DNA of 64,000 nucleotides from JBBRHQ01 sp963840235. Lineage in GTDB: Bacteria > Actinomycetota > Thermoleophilia > Solirubrobacterales > 70-9. The notes beneath the pieces are model-generated. The model was given only the letters and a program-made list of their open reading frames with translations, made no database searches and had not been told where the DNA came from. Positions 1-8,700 of the stretch are shown here, piece after piece. The translations under genes were made by a program, and so were the position numbers. The stretch is taken from the NCBI GenBank assembly GCA_963840235.1, contig CAWIYC010000001.1:124001-188000 (forward strand), in the 5' to 3' direction. How positions within the stretch are numbered: the first letter of the stretch is position 1; each line of letters starts with the position of its first letter.

Positions 1-13
1 GCACCGTCGCAGC

Positions 14-65
14 CGGCTGAACGGTTTCAGCCCCCAGGGGTGCTGAAACCGTTCAGGGAATCCTC
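14..65 (+). repeat. 52-bp palindromic repeat, copy 1
   Basis: The core is a perfect 15-bp inverted repeat, CTGAACGGTTTCAGC at 17-31 and its complement at 42-56, around a 10-base loop. A second copy at 5719-5770 matches at 45 of 52 positions in the same orientation. It lies 17 bases past the stop of the penicillin-binding protein gene. There is no T-tract, so it could be a Rho-independent-like hairpin, a REP-type element or a protein site. Confidence 0.7.
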
Positions 66-81
66 GATCAGGGCCTGGCGG

Positions 82-2220
82 CTACGGAGCGGCGACGCCG
101 CCCCCGCCGATGGACGGTGGCGAGGATGGCGGCGAGGGGGGTGCCGGCGGCGGGCTGGGTGAGGGTGAGGGGGAGGGGCTGGGGCTGGGGGCCGAATCGG
201 GCGGCTGGGTGCCCTGCTTGTCTCCCTGCTTCTTGCCCTTCTTCGACGGCGCCGTGGTGGTCGTCGAAGGCACCTCGGAGGCGGAGCGAGTGTTGCCGCT
301 GTGCAGGGCTTCGAGGTTCGGGGTGTCGGAGGGGACAGGGAAATCGGGGCAGTTGCCGCCCTGGGCCGCCGACATGAACGACTGCCAGATCGGGCCGGCG
401 GTCGGGCCGCCGAAGCCGGTCGGGTCGCGCGACTCGGGGTGGCCGACCCAGACCGCGGTGGAGTAGAGCGGCGTGTAGCCGGCGAACCATGCGTCCGACT
501 CCCCCTCAGAGGTTCCCGTCTTCCCGGCCTCGCCGGCGCACCCGATCGATGTGTACCCGGCACCGGTCCCCTGGGTGATGACGCCTTCGAGCAGCTTGGT
601 GACGTCGTAGGCCTCGCCTTCGGTCATCACCCGGTTGCCCGAGTCGGGGTCGGTCTCCTCGACCTTGCCGCCGGGGAACTCGACCCTGCTGACCGCGGTC
701 GGCGCGTGATGGATGCCGCCGGAGGCCAGGGTCGCGTAGGCGCTGGCCATCTCCAGCGGCGTGACGCCCACCCGGAGGCCGCCGATTGCCTCCGCCGGCA
801 GCGACTCCAGCGGCGAGGTGATCCCCATCTGGTGGGCGGTCCGGGTGACGTTCTCGGGTCCGACGTCGAGGTCGAGCTGGGCGAAGACCGCGTTGACCGA
901 GTCATAGGTGGCCTCCGAGAGCGGCATCACACCGCCCCCGGGCTCGGCGTTGTTGACGGTCCAGGTGCTACCCCCCGGGGTCACCAGGGTCTTCGGCGAG
1001 GTGCCGTCGTAGTAGGTGGTGTAGGGGTCGATGCCCTGCTTGATCGCCGTCGCCAGGACGAAGGTCTTGAACGAGGAGCCGGGCTGGCGGTGCGCCTGCC
1101 AGGCGTAGTTGAATTGGCTCTCGGGCGAGTACTCGCCCTGGCTCGAGGCGAGGGCAACGATCTCGCCGTTGCTGGGGTTGACCGAGGCCAGAGCCGCCGC
1201 CGGACCGCCGCCCGAGTAGCAGACCCCGCAGGCGTCGACCGCCGCCTGGGCGTAGCTCTGGAGGGTGGGGTCGATCGTGGTGTAGGCCTTGAGCCCGCCG
1301 TTGCGGACCGTGTTGACACCGTAGCGGTCGATCAGTTCCTGCTGGACCAGGTCGAAGAGGAAGGGCTCGCGGATCGTCCGGTACTTGTCGCCGGGACTGA
1401 GCCCGAGCCCCCGAGCGCGCGCCGTGCGGTAGCGCGCGGGGCCGATGTAGCCCTGATCCAGCATTGCCTTCAGCACCTCGTCGCGGCGGTCCAGCGCCGC
1501 CTGCGGGTCGATGAAGGGGTTGTAGGCCGAGGGAGCCTGGGGGAGGCCGGCGATCATCGCCGCCTCGGTCAGGCGCAGCTCCTTGGCGTGCTTGCCGAAG
1601 TAGGTCTCAGCCGCCGCCTCGACCCCGACCGCGGTCTCGCCCTCGACGGTTCCGTATGGCGACGAGTTGAGGTAGGCGGTGAGGATCCACTCCTTCGAGC
1701 GGACAGCCTCCATGTCATTTGCGAGATGGGCCTCGATCACCTTTCGCTCGATCGTGTCCTGGGGGTTCTGGATGTAGAGGTTCCGCACCAGCTGCTGGGT
1801 GATGGTCGAGGCTCCCTGGACCGGCTTGCCGCCGGCGAGGATGTCCTCCCATGCGGCGCGGGCGATTCCGGCCGGGTCGATTCCGCCGTGGTTGTAGAAG
1901 TTGTGGTCCTCGATCGCGATCGTTGCGTCCTTGAGGTTCTGCGGGATCGCGGGCGATCCGACCGGCTGGCGGATGTTGCTCGATTGGATGAAGCCGAGCA
2001 GACTGCCGTCTGCGGCGTAGATCGCCGACGAGCGCCCCTTCTCGATCCGGTGCAGGCTGGAGAGCGGCGGGGCCGAGTCATAGATGTTGATCACCCAGCC
2101 TGCGGCGACCCCTCCGGCGACCGCGACCATGGCGACGACGACCCCCAGCGCGAGCAGGAGCTTCTTCCACACAGGCGCCGGCGCACCGCGCCGGCGCCGT
2201 CTCTGCGCCCGTGTAGCCAT
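82..2220 (-). CDS. class A penicillin-binding protein (bifunctional transglycosylase/transpeptidase)
   Basis: This 712-residue protein polymerises and cross-links peptidoglycan outside the membrane. A basic cytoplasmic N-terminus (residues 1-20) precedes one membrane anchor (about 21-45). The GT51 transglycosylase domain carries EDHNFYNHGG near residue 105 and the STITQQLVRN motif. The transpeptidase domain shows SSFK (SxxK, near 380), SVN (SxN, near 441) and KTGTS (near 566), so all catalytic motifs are intact. The C-terminal tail, about 60 residues, is rich in Thr, Lys, Ser and Pro, with a run of alternating Ser-Pro, probably a disordered wall-spanning tail. The ATG start fits the anchor position. 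Confidence 0.95.
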   Translation of the reverse strand: MATRAQRRRRRGAPAPVWKKLLLALGVVVAMVAVAGGVAAGWVINIYDSAPPLSSLHRIEKGRSSAIYAADGSLLGFIQSSNIRQPVGSPAIPQNLKDATIAIEDHNFYNHGGIDPAGIARAAWEDILAGGKPVQGASTITQQLVRNLYIQNPQDTIERKVIEAHLANDMEAVRSKEWILTAYLNSSPYGTVEGETAVGVEAAAETYFGKHAKELRLTEAAMIAGLPQAPSAYNPFIDPQAALDRRDEVLKAMLDQGYIGPARYRTARARGLGLSPGDKYRTIREPFLFDLVQQELIDRYGVNTVRNGGLKAYTTIDPTLQSYAQAAVDACGVCYSGGGPAAALASVNPSNGEIVALASSQGEYSPESQFNYAWQAHRQPGSSFKTFVLATAIKQGIDPYTTYYDGTSPKTLVTPGGSTWTVNNAEPGGGVMPLSEATYDSVNAVFAQLDLDVGPENVTRTAHQMGITSPLESLPAEAIGGLRVGVTPLEMASAYATLASGGIHHAPTAVSRVEFPGGKVEETDPDSGNRVMTEGEAYDVTKLLEGVITQGTGAGYTSIGCAGEAGKTGTSEGESDAWFAGYTPLYSTAVWVGHPESRDPTGFGGPTAGPIWQSFMSAAQGGNCPDFPVPSDTPNLEALHSGNTRSASEVPSTTTTAPSKKGKKQGDKQGTQPPDSAPSPSPSPSPSPSPPPAPPSPPSSPPSIGGGGVAAP

Positions 2221-2301
2221 CCGCTAAGGATGGCATTTCGGCCATTCCAGCCGCGGACCTGCCTGTCCGGCTGCAAACAGCGTGCAACCCGGGGCGCCGG
2301 C

Positions 2302-3750
2302 TCAGGCCCGGGCGCTGCCTCCGGGGAGCCGCTCCCCAGGGACCCAGGCGGCATGGAAGCCGAGCGGCACCCGCACCGGGATTCCGACCCGCGCGACCGG
2401 CTCCTCGTCCACGCGGGCAGCGTCGAGGACGACGACCTCAGAGCGCCCGCAGCCGCTGTCATAGACGTAGGAAACGATGTATCCGTCATCCTCGTCCGTG
2501 CCGCCGGGGCGGGGGGCGAACGGCGCCTCGCTGCCCCACCGGCCCTCCCCGAACCAGTGGGTGCGCGCCTTTCCGGAGGTGAGGTCGTAGCGGCTGAGTC
2601 CGTCGAAGGCGAGGCTGCGCTCGGCGGAGATGTGCATGGTGTTGGCATAGCGGGCATGGGCGCCGTTGCGGCGTTGGTCGATCGAGGGAAACTCGGTGTT
2701 GGCGTCGTCGAGTTGCTGCTCGCGGGCGCGGCCGCTTCGAAGGTCGAAGCGGTAGCGGTGGATGTGGGCGTCGAGGCGCAGGTAGGTGAGCATCTGCGCC
2801 AGCGGCCCCTCCGACCCGGACTCGGGTTGGGGCTGGACGACCCGGCAGACATCGAGGACGATCTCGTCGCCCTCCTCCCAGGCGTTGATCGAGTGGTAGA
2901 TGTAGCAGGGATCGGCCTCGAACCAGCGGATCTCATGCGGCTGCCCGTAGCGCGGGATGACGCCGAATCGGGAGGGCAGCTCGCGGCGGAAGTCGAGCTT
3001 GTGGCGGCCCCTGCGGGCGGCCTCGGCGTCGGCGAGCAGCGGCAGGTCCATCAGGATCGAGTGCCGCCCGGTGATCGCCATGTCGTGCGGCAGCCGCGGG
3101 CCCGGCAGGTCGATCGGGACGAAGTGGCGGACCTCGCCCTCCGGGCCGACGACGCCATAGCGCATGTAGGGCGGGGTCGGGCCGTAGTCGAAGAACATCA
3201 GCTCGCCGCTGCTCTCGTCGGCCTTGGCGTGGGCGGAGACCTCGCAGCGCAGGGTTCCGCCGAAATCGTCGGCCCCGAGGGTATCCAGGGTGAGGGGATC
3301 GACGGCGTAGGGCTTTCCGGCCCGGTACCAGGTTGCAAGCAGGCGGTCGCCGTGGAGGACCAGGTCGGTGTTGGCGGTGTCCTTCTCGGGCGCCTCCGGC
3401 GGGTTGTCGGCGAACGGCTCCATGATCCCGCCCCAGACCGCGCCGCCCCGCTCGCGCTCGCGCAGGAAGCCCTCGGTCCGCACCCAGCGGTTGCGATAGG
3501 AGGCACGGCCCTCGGCGAAGTGGACCGAGTGCAGCATCCCGTCGCCGTCGAACCAGTGGTAACGGCCGATCGGCTCGTGCTGGGGGTTGGGCCCGTTGCG
3601 GACGTAGACGCCGTTGAGGTCCGCCGGGATCTCGCCCGCGATCACATCGAGGTCCTCGACCACGACCTCGTCGCTGACTGGCGCGTATGGTCCCTCGAGG
3701 TATGGATTGCGCTCGACCGCAACCGAGACCGGATCGTGATGGAGCGTCAT
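2302..3750 (-). CDS. carotenoid oxygenase (RPE65/CCD/lignostilbene dioxygenase family)
   Basis: The 482-residue product belongs to the non-haem iron carotenoid cleavage oxygenases, which split conjugated double bonds of apocarotenoids or stilbenes. The N-terminus has the family signature NGVYVRNGPNPQ followed by HWFDGDGMLH, and candidate iron-binding histidines occur in SAHAK, ITGRHS, YHSINAW and the C-terminal GFHAAW. The ATG is preceded by a strong AGGAGGA ribosome site. No carotenoid biosynthesis gene lies nearby, so the substrate is open. It is divergent from the gene at 3808 across 57 bases. Confidence 0.93.
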   Translation of the reverse strand: MTLHHDPVSVAVERNPYLEGPYAPVSDEVVVEDLDVIAGEIPADLNGVYVRNGPNPQHEPIGRYHWFDGDGMLHSVHFAEGRASYRNRWVRTEGFLRERERGGAVWGGIMEPFADNPPEAPEKDTANTDLVLHGDRLLATWYRAGKPYAVDPLTLDTLGADDFGGTLRCEVSAHAKADESSGELMFFDYGPTPPYMRYGVVGPEGEVRHFVPIDLPGPRLPHDMAITGRHSILMDLPLLADAEAARRGRHKLDFRRELPSRFGVIPRYGQPHEIRWFEADPCYIYHSINAWEEGDEIVLDVCRVVQPQPESGSEGPLAQMLTYLRLDAHIHRYRFDLRSGRAREQQLDDANTEFPSIDQRRNGAHARYANTMHISAERSLAFDGLSRYDLTSGKARTHWFGEGRWGSEAPFAPRPGGTDEDDGYIVSYVYDSGCGRSEVVVLDAARVDEEPVARVGIPVRVPLGFHAAWVPGERLPGGSARA

Positions 3751-3807
3751 AGTCCTCCTCCTGGCAGGGGCCGGGCGACCCTAGCAAGCGCTGGCGGAGG
3801 TCAGGCG

Positions 3808-4425
3808 ATGCTCCTCGACGACCTCATGCCCAGCTACGACGCCACGCGGGTCGAGCACCGGATCGTCACCGCAGGCCCGGCCGAGGTGTTCACCGCGGCC
3901 GAGGAGGCGGACTTCCTCGACGCGGTCCGTGGGAACCCGGCCGTGCGGGCCATGTTCACCCTGCGCGGAGCCGCCGAATCGGTGGCGTCCGCGGTCCGGG
4001 GCCGGCGGCCACACGACTCGCCCGAGCCGGAGTCGCTTCGCCTCGCCGATCTGCCCCTGCAGGGAGAGTGGGTCCTGCTGGGAAGGGATCCCCCCGATGA
4101 GATCGCCTTTGGCGCAATCGGCCGCTTCTGGGGCGGCGACACCCGGTGGGAGGCAATCGAAGCCGCCCGGTTCGGCACCTTCGACCGGCCCGGCTTCGCC
4201 AGGATCGCCTGCAACCTGACCCTCCGGGCCTACGGAGAGGGCCGGACGCTGATCAGCTACGAGGCACGGACCAGCGCCACCGACGAAGCCTCGCGACGGG
4301 CGTTCCTGCGCTACTGGCGGGTCGTCTCGCCCTTCGTGGGCCTGGTCATGCGCTCCACCCTGCGGGTGATCGCGATTGCGGCCGGGCGCCCGGCCGGGGC
4401 GGGGCCGAAGGGTCCGCCGGTCTAA
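3808..4425 (+). CDS. hypothetical protein, possible SRPBCC/START-like fold
   Basis: This 205-residue protein has no signal peptide. It opens with PSYDATRVEHRIVTAGPAEV, the kind of start seen in small ligand-binding proteins of the SRPBCC superfamily, and continues with alternating strand-like segments. I infer a possible lipid- or hydrophobic-ligand-binding fold but cannot name a family. The ATG at 3808 follows a GGAGG ribosome site by about nine bases. The reading frame is open far upstream, but that part is antisense to the neighbouring genes and is not coding. Confidence 0.6.
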   Translation: MLLDDLMPSYDATRVEHRIVTAGPAEVFTAAEEADFLDAVRGNPAVRAMFTLRGAAESVASAVRGRRPHDSPEPESLRLADLPLQGEWVLLGRDPPDEIAFGAIGRFWGGDTRWEAIEAARFGTFDRPGFARIACNLTLRAYGEGRTLISYEARTSATDEASRRAFLRYWRVVSPFVGLVMRSTLRVIAIAAGRPAGAGPKGPPV

Positions 4426-4434
4426 CCTCCCGCT

Positions 4435-4830
4435 ATGGGTTTGCCCGGTTTCACCCGCTTGCCGGCGACGGCCGTGAGGTTGCCTGCGGCGGGTGTGGCC
4501 CTGGCCTGCGTTGCCCTGCTCGCCGCCCCGGCGCTGGCCGCACCCGTGCTTTCCGGCAAGGCCTCCCGCCGGGCAGCCGGAGCCGCCAGCCTCGCCTTCA
4601 CCCAGAAGCAGCCCTGGGGCGACTCCTACCGTGTCGGAGGGTGCGAGCGCGCAGCCGCCAGGCGGATCTTCTGCCGCAGCACGGTCAGGGGCCGCGATCC
4701 CTACCAGCTCAACGACCTCCACATCTGCAAGCTGACGATCAAGGCGAGGCTGGTTGACCGCCCGGCACCGCGCAGGGACACGGTGAAGGCGAGAATCGTC
4801 GGGCGACGCTGCTCCATCACCCACACCTGA
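4435..4830 (+). CDS. small secreted protein of unknown function
   Basis: This 131-residue product begins with a Sec-type signal peptide: a hydrophobic stretch over about residues 15-36 ending in ALAAP. The mature part, about 95 residues, is basic and has four cysteines (in GGCER, IFCRS, HICKL and RRCSI) that could form two disulfides. I recognise no family. The start lies nine bases after the preceding stop, suggesting co-transcription with the gene at 3808. A strong hairpin follows at 4863. Confidence 0.55.
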   Translation: MGLPGFTRLPATAVRLPAAGVALACVALLAAPALAAPVLSGKASRRAAGAASLAFTQKQPWGDSYRVGGCERAAARRIFCRSTVRGRDPYQLNDLHICKLTIKARLVDRPAPRRDTVKARIVGRRCSITHT

Positions 4831-4862
4831 CCTGAGCGGCGTCCGGGTCTGGCCCACAAACG

Positions 4863-4894
4863 CGAAGAGGCCCCCTCGAAAGGGGGCCTCTTCG
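4863..4894. terminator. bidirectional transcription terminator hairpin
   Basis: A perfect 14-bp GC-rich stem (CGAAGAGGCCCCCT and its complement) closes a CGAA tetraloop. It sits between the convergent ends of the genes at 4435-4830 and 4920-5549. Both flanks lack a long T-tract, as is common for actinobacterial hairpins. Confidence 0.8.
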
Positions 4895-4919
4895 GAGTGC
4901 TGCGGTGCTGGGGGCCGGG

Positions 4920-5549
4920 CTACTTGATGACCGCCTGGAGCAGCATCCAGCATCCGTCGGTGGAGGAGGCGTCGTGGAAGCCTCCCCCGGCGAGGAGCGA
5001 CGGCTGGTAGATGAGCTGGTTGTCACCGCCGGAGGAGCAGCGAAGGGCGCTCGAGTACTTGCTGCGCATCGCCAGGTACTCGCCCTTGTTGACCGGGACG
5101 TTGACGTTGAACGACTCGACGTTGTAGTGGTCGCTGTTCCAGTTCTGCTGGCTCTGGCCCTGATAGTGGATGACCGGGCCGTTGCGGAGCACCTTGGCGG
5201 TGTTGGCCATGCCGATCGTGTCCACCTTGACCTTGGCGATCTGGAGCCGGAACTGGCCGGGGCCGCCGGCGATCACCTTGATCTTGCGGATCGTGCCCGA
5301 CTTCGGGGCGCGCTCGTGACCGGGGTTGCCGTAGGACACCGTCTCCACCCGGGTGCAGGACTTGCCGGGGTCCTGGTGGGTGCAGGGGTGCTTGGGCAGC
5401 GAGTTCGAGGGCTGGACGCTGGGATTGAGGTCGGAGCCGAACTTGGCCGAGGCCTGGCCCGCGGCCGGGATCGCCGCCAGCGCCGTGGCTGCGAGCGCGG
5501 TGGCGATCGCGGTGCGGGCGAAGCGGCTGGACTTGGTCTGGGTCTTCAT
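4920..5549 (-). CDS. secreted protein of unknown function
   Basis: The 209-residue product starts at the ATG at 5549, preceded by an AAGGAG ribosome site; the open frame extends further upstream, but that part is proline- and arginine-rich and lacks a ribosome site. Residues 1-33 form a signal peptide with a twin basic start and an Ala-rich core ending in GQASA. The mature part looks mostly beta-stranded, with Cys residues in HPCTHQ and KSCTRV and near the C-terminus (LRCSSG, GCWML). The composition suggests an extracellular jelly-roll-like domain, which is only an inference. I recognise no named family. Confidence 0.6.
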   Translation of the reverse strand: MKTQTKSSRFARTAIATALAATALAAIPAAGQASAKFGSDLNPSVQPSNSLPKHPCTHQDPGKSCTRVETVSYGNPGHERAPKSGTIRKIKVIAGGPGQFRLQIAKVKVDTIGMANTAKVLRNGPVIHYQGQSQQNWNSDHYNVESFNVNVPVNKGEYLAMRSKYSSALRCSSGGDNQLIYQPSLLAGGGFHDASSTDGCWMLLQAVIK

Positions 5550-5718
5550 CTCTGGTTTCTCCTTCGGATCTGTGTCTTGGTTGGGTGCTTCGGTGCTGCC
5601 AACCAAGCTTCGACCTGGAGACCAGTCCCTCCCAGGGGGCCAAGGGCGCAAGTGGGGCCCCCGCGGGGGTGAACCGCCTCACCCCTTGGTGGCCCCGCGA
5701 TTGCCGCGGCCCGCACCT

Positions 5719-5770
5719 CGGCTGAAGGCTTTCAGCACCCATGGGTGCTGAAGCCGTTCAGCGAATGCTC
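5719..5770 (+). repeat. 52-bp palindromic repeat, copy 2
   Basis: This matches the element at 14-65 at 45 of 52 positions, in the same orientation, and is again just beyond the 3' end of a minus-strand gene, here the P450, whose stop is 51 bases away. The arms are CTGAAGGCTTTCAGCACCC and GGGTGCTGAAGCCGTTCAG, with three mismatches in 19. The flanks outside the 52 bp do not match. Confidence 0.7.
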
Positions 5771-5821
5771 CGAACCCCCTGGGGGAAGCGAGCGCGGCAC
5801 GGCCGGTCGGCCAGGCGGGCG

Positions 5822-7051
5822 CTACCAGCGAACGGGAAGGGTCTTCAGCTGGTTGAGGAAGGGGGAGAGCGCGGGCTCGGGCCTGCCCGCGATCTCCATC
5901 CCGGGGAAGCGCTTCAGCGTCTCCTCGAAGAGGATCTTCAGCTCGAGGCGGGCGAGGGCCGCCCCGAGGCAGAAGTGGCGCCCGCCTGCGCCGAAGGCCT
6001 GGTGCTCGGGGTTGCGGAGAACGTCGAAGCGGTCGGGGTCCTCGTAGACGTCCTCGTCCCGATTGCTGGAGACGTACCACATCACCACCTTGTCGCCGTC
6101 GGCAATCGGGCAGCCGGCGATCTCGGTGTCCTTCATCGCTGTGCGGCGGAAGTGGGCGAAGGCCGGGAACATCCGCAGGCACTCCTCCACCGCACCCGGG
6201 ATCAGCGAGGGATCGTCGGCCAGAATCTTCATCTGGTCGGGATGCTCCATCAGCGCCCGCATACCGCTGGTGTAGGTCGCCTTGGTGCTGTCGTTGCCGG
6301 CGGCGACGAGGAGGAAGAAACCCATCACGATCTCGTGCTCGGAGAGCCTCTCGCCCTCGATCTCGGCGTGGACGAGGACGCTGGTTAGGTCTTCAGTCGG
6401 GTTCTCGCGGCGATCGGCGATCATCGCCCTGACCCGCTCGAAGATCGCCGGGATGTCCTCGTCGAGGATCGCCTCCGGGCCGCCCGGGTTGAGGTCGGGG
6501 TCGCCGAGGCCCAGGGTCGTGTTCATCAGGGTCGCCCAGGCCTCGTCCTCCTCCTCGGGGATGCCCATGAAGCTCCCGATCACCCGCGAGACGACAGGCT
6601 GGGCGACCTCGGTGACCAGATCGCAGCCGCCGCGCCCGGCGACGCCGTCGAGGACGCGCTCGGCGGTCGCCCGGATCTCGTCCTCGTGCTCAGCGATCCG
6701 CTTCGGGGTGAAGCCGCGCTGGAACAGCATCTTGATCCGGTCGTGCTTGGGCGGGTCCATGCCGATGAACATCGCCTGCACCAACTCCAGCGGGAACTGG
6801 TGGGTGAGGCCGGTGACGCCGCCGCGCTCGGAGGAAAAGGTGCGCCAGTCGAGGCTGACCGTGCGCACGTCCTCGGCTCTGGTGACCGACCAGATCCCCT
6901 CCTCGTTCTCGTAGTCGCGGATCTCGCTCCAGTGGACCGGGCACTCGCGGCGCAGGCGCTCGAAGGTCTCGTGGGGCGGGCCGTCGACCCACTCCTCCTG
7001 GTCGACGACAGACAGCTCCTCCAGGGGCTTCTGCTGGGGTTCAGCCGCCAT
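5822..7051 (-). CDS. cytochrome P450
   Basis: This is a soluble 409-residue bacterial class I P450 monooxygenase. The I-helix oxygen-activation motif AAGNDST is near residue 252, the K-helix ExxR is in EECLRMF, and the haem-thiolate loop is FGAGGRHFCLG with Cys near residue 361. The N-terminus has no membrane anchor. It resembles actinobacterial P450s acting on lipids, sterols or terpenoids, but the substrate cannot be read from sequence. No ferredoxin or reductase is adjacent. A GAGGAGG ribosome site precedes the ATG, and the box TAGGGT lies eight bases upstream of the start. Confidence 0.95.
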   Translation of the reverse strand: MAAEPQQKPLEELSVVDQEEWVDGPPHETFERLRRECPVHWSEIRDYENEEGIWSVTRAEDVRTVSLDWRTFSSERGGVTGLTHQFPLELVQAMFIGMDPPKHDRIKMLFQRGFTPKRIAEHEDEIRATAERVLDGVAGRGGCDLVTEVAQPVVSRVIGSFMGIPEEEDEAWATLMNTTLGLGDPDLNPGGPEAILDEDIPAIFERVRAMIADRRENPTEDLTSVLVHAEIEGERLSEHEIVMGFFLLVAAGNDSTKATYTSGMRALMEHPDQMKILADDPSLIPGAVEECLRMFPAFAHFRRTAMKDTEIAGCPIADGDKVVMWYVSSNRDEDVYEDPDRFDVLRNPEHQAFGAGGRHFCLGAALARLELKILFEETLKRFPGMEIAGRPEPALSPFLNQLKTLPVRW

Positions 7052-7293
7052 GCCTCCTCACCCTACCGCCTGCTGGGCGGGGCTCGGGGTGGACAGGAAC
7101 CGAGGCCGGATCCAGTGTCGGTCCCGAGGCATCACTCGGGCCTCCGACTTACTCTGCATGGTGTTTCGTCCCCCGCCCGGGCGCCCGCGGCGAGGACGAC
7201 GGTGTCCCTTGCCCCTCTCTGCCTGCGGCCGGACCCTGGCCGAACCCCCACCCGCCCCGCAGCACCAGATCCTGCCTGACAGAATCGGCGAAG

Positions 7294-8685
7294 GTGAGCG
7301 AGAGCGAGAGAGACGGCGCCGTGCCGGCCCCGCGGCCAGGGCAGATGCACCTCTTCGAGCCCGCCGACGAGGCCCTGGCGAAGCGGGTATTCGGCTATGT
7401 CGAGAGACGCCTCGCCGGCCCCGGCTCGCTCAACTCCCCGAAGTCGGAGCAGGAGCTTTCCCGGCTCGCCGGCGAGACGATCACTGAGTCCGGGCTGGGG
7501 GCCGAGGAAGCCTTCCGGATCTTCGAGGAGATCCTCGCGCCCGCCTGCGTCAACACCAGCCACCCGCGCTTTCTCAGCTTCGTCCCCAACGCACCGACCA
7601 CCGCTTCGATCCTGATCGACCTGGCCGTCTCCGCCTCCGCGATCTCGGCCGATTGGTGGATAGAGGCATCCGGTGCCATCCATGCCGAGAACGAGACCCT
7701 GCGCTGGATCGCCGGGACTCTCGGCTGGCCCGCCGACGCTGGCGGAGTCTTCGTCAGCGGCGGCACCGCCGGCAACCTCAGCGCTCTGGCGGTCGCCCGC
7801 GACACCTGGCGCCGCCGCAGGCGGGAACCCGGCCGCGCGGCGATGGCGATCACGGGCGGGGGGCACTCGTCGCTGCGGCTCGCTGCCCGCATACTCGACG
7901 TCGAGGTGGTTGAGATCGCCGCCGATGATCGGGGGAGGATGCTGGGCCCGCCCCTGAGCGCCGCTCTCGACGCCAGCGGGCACGAGGTCTTCGCCGTCGC
8001 AGCCACCGCCGGCTCGACCAATTTCGGTGCTGTCGATGATCTCGATGCGATCGCCCGGATCTGCGGGGAGCGGGGGATCTGGATGCACGTGGACGGCGCC
8101 TACGGTGGAGCCGCGGCGCTCGTTCCGGCCGAGCGGCGACTCTTCGCAGGGCTCGAGCGAGCCGATTCCCTTGTCGTCGATCCGCATAAGTGGCTGTTCG
8201 CGCCGTTCGACAGCGCGGCGCTCCTGTACCGCAACCCCGGGCTGGCCGCAGCAGCGTTCACGCAGAAGGCCGAGTACATAGACGTGATCGAGGAGCGCGC
8301 CGAGTGGAATCCCTCCGACTTCGCGATCCACCTGACCCGCAGGGCGCGTGGCTTGCCCCTGTGGTTCTCACTTGCGGCCAACGGCTGGCGCCCCTACGCG
8401 GATGCGATCGAGCGCTGCATCGGCCTCGCCCGGGAAGCCGGCGAGCTGATCGAGGCCGCGCCCGAGCTGGAGCTCTACTGCGCCCCTGAGCTCTCGGTCG
8501 TGGTCTTCCGCCGCCGCGGCTGGGAGCCGCCCGACTATCAGCGCTGGTCGGAGAAGGCGCTCGCCGACGGCCTGACGATGACCGCGCCGACCAGTTGGCG
8601 GGGAGAGACGCTGTTGCGCTTCTGCTTCATCAATCCGACCACCACCGCCGAGGACATTGCCGAGATCCTCGCCTCTCTCGCCTAG
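7294..8685 (+). CDS. PLP-dependent group II decarboxylase (aromatic amino acid decarboxylase family)
   Basis: The 463-residue protein belongs to the fold-type I PLP decarboxylases that include aromatic-L-amino-acid, glutamate and diaminobutyrate decarboxylases. Seen are the substrate-side motif NTSHPRFLSF, the PLP phosphate-binding GGTAGNL, the cofactor-stacking region ATAGSTNFGA, HVDGAYGG, and the Schiff-base lysine in DPHKWLF (about Lys299). The substrate is not certain; the family in actinobacteria covers several L-amino acids. Translation starts at GTG. The 242 bases between it and the divergent P450 gene hold no gene I can support. Confidence 0.9.
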   Translation: MSESERDGAVPAPRPGQMHLFEPADEALAKRVFGYVERRLAGPGSLNSPKSEQELSRLAGETITESGLGAEEAFRIFEEILAPACVNTSHPRFLSFVPNAPTTASILIDLAVSASAISADWWIEASGAIHAENETLRWIAGTLGWPADAGGVFVSGGTAGNLSALAVARDTWRRRRREPGRAAMAITGGGHSSLRLAARILDVEVVEIAADDRGRMLGPPLSAALDASGHEVFAVAATAGSTNFGAVDDLDAIARICGERGIWMHVDGAYGGAAALVPAERRLFAGLERADSLVVDPHKWLFAPFDSAALLYRNPGLAAAAFTQKAEYIDVIEERAEWNPSDFAIHLTRRARGLPLWFSLAANGWRPYADAIERCIGLAREAGELIEAAPELELYCAPELSVVVFRRRGWEPPDYQRWSEKALADGLTMTAPTSWRGETLLRFCFINPTTTAEDIAEILASLA

Positions 8686-8700
8686 GGCCCCCTCGGGTTC

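Noticed and set aside
301..4425. A 1374-codon open frame on the plus strand
   Set aside because: It runs antisense through the penicillin-binding protein and carotenoid oxygenase genes, whose products have clear motifs. Only its last part, from ATG 3808, is coding.
3781..4953. A 390-codon minus-strand frame
   Set aside because: It crosses two plus-strand genes with ribosome sites and a terminator hairpin, and shows no motif.
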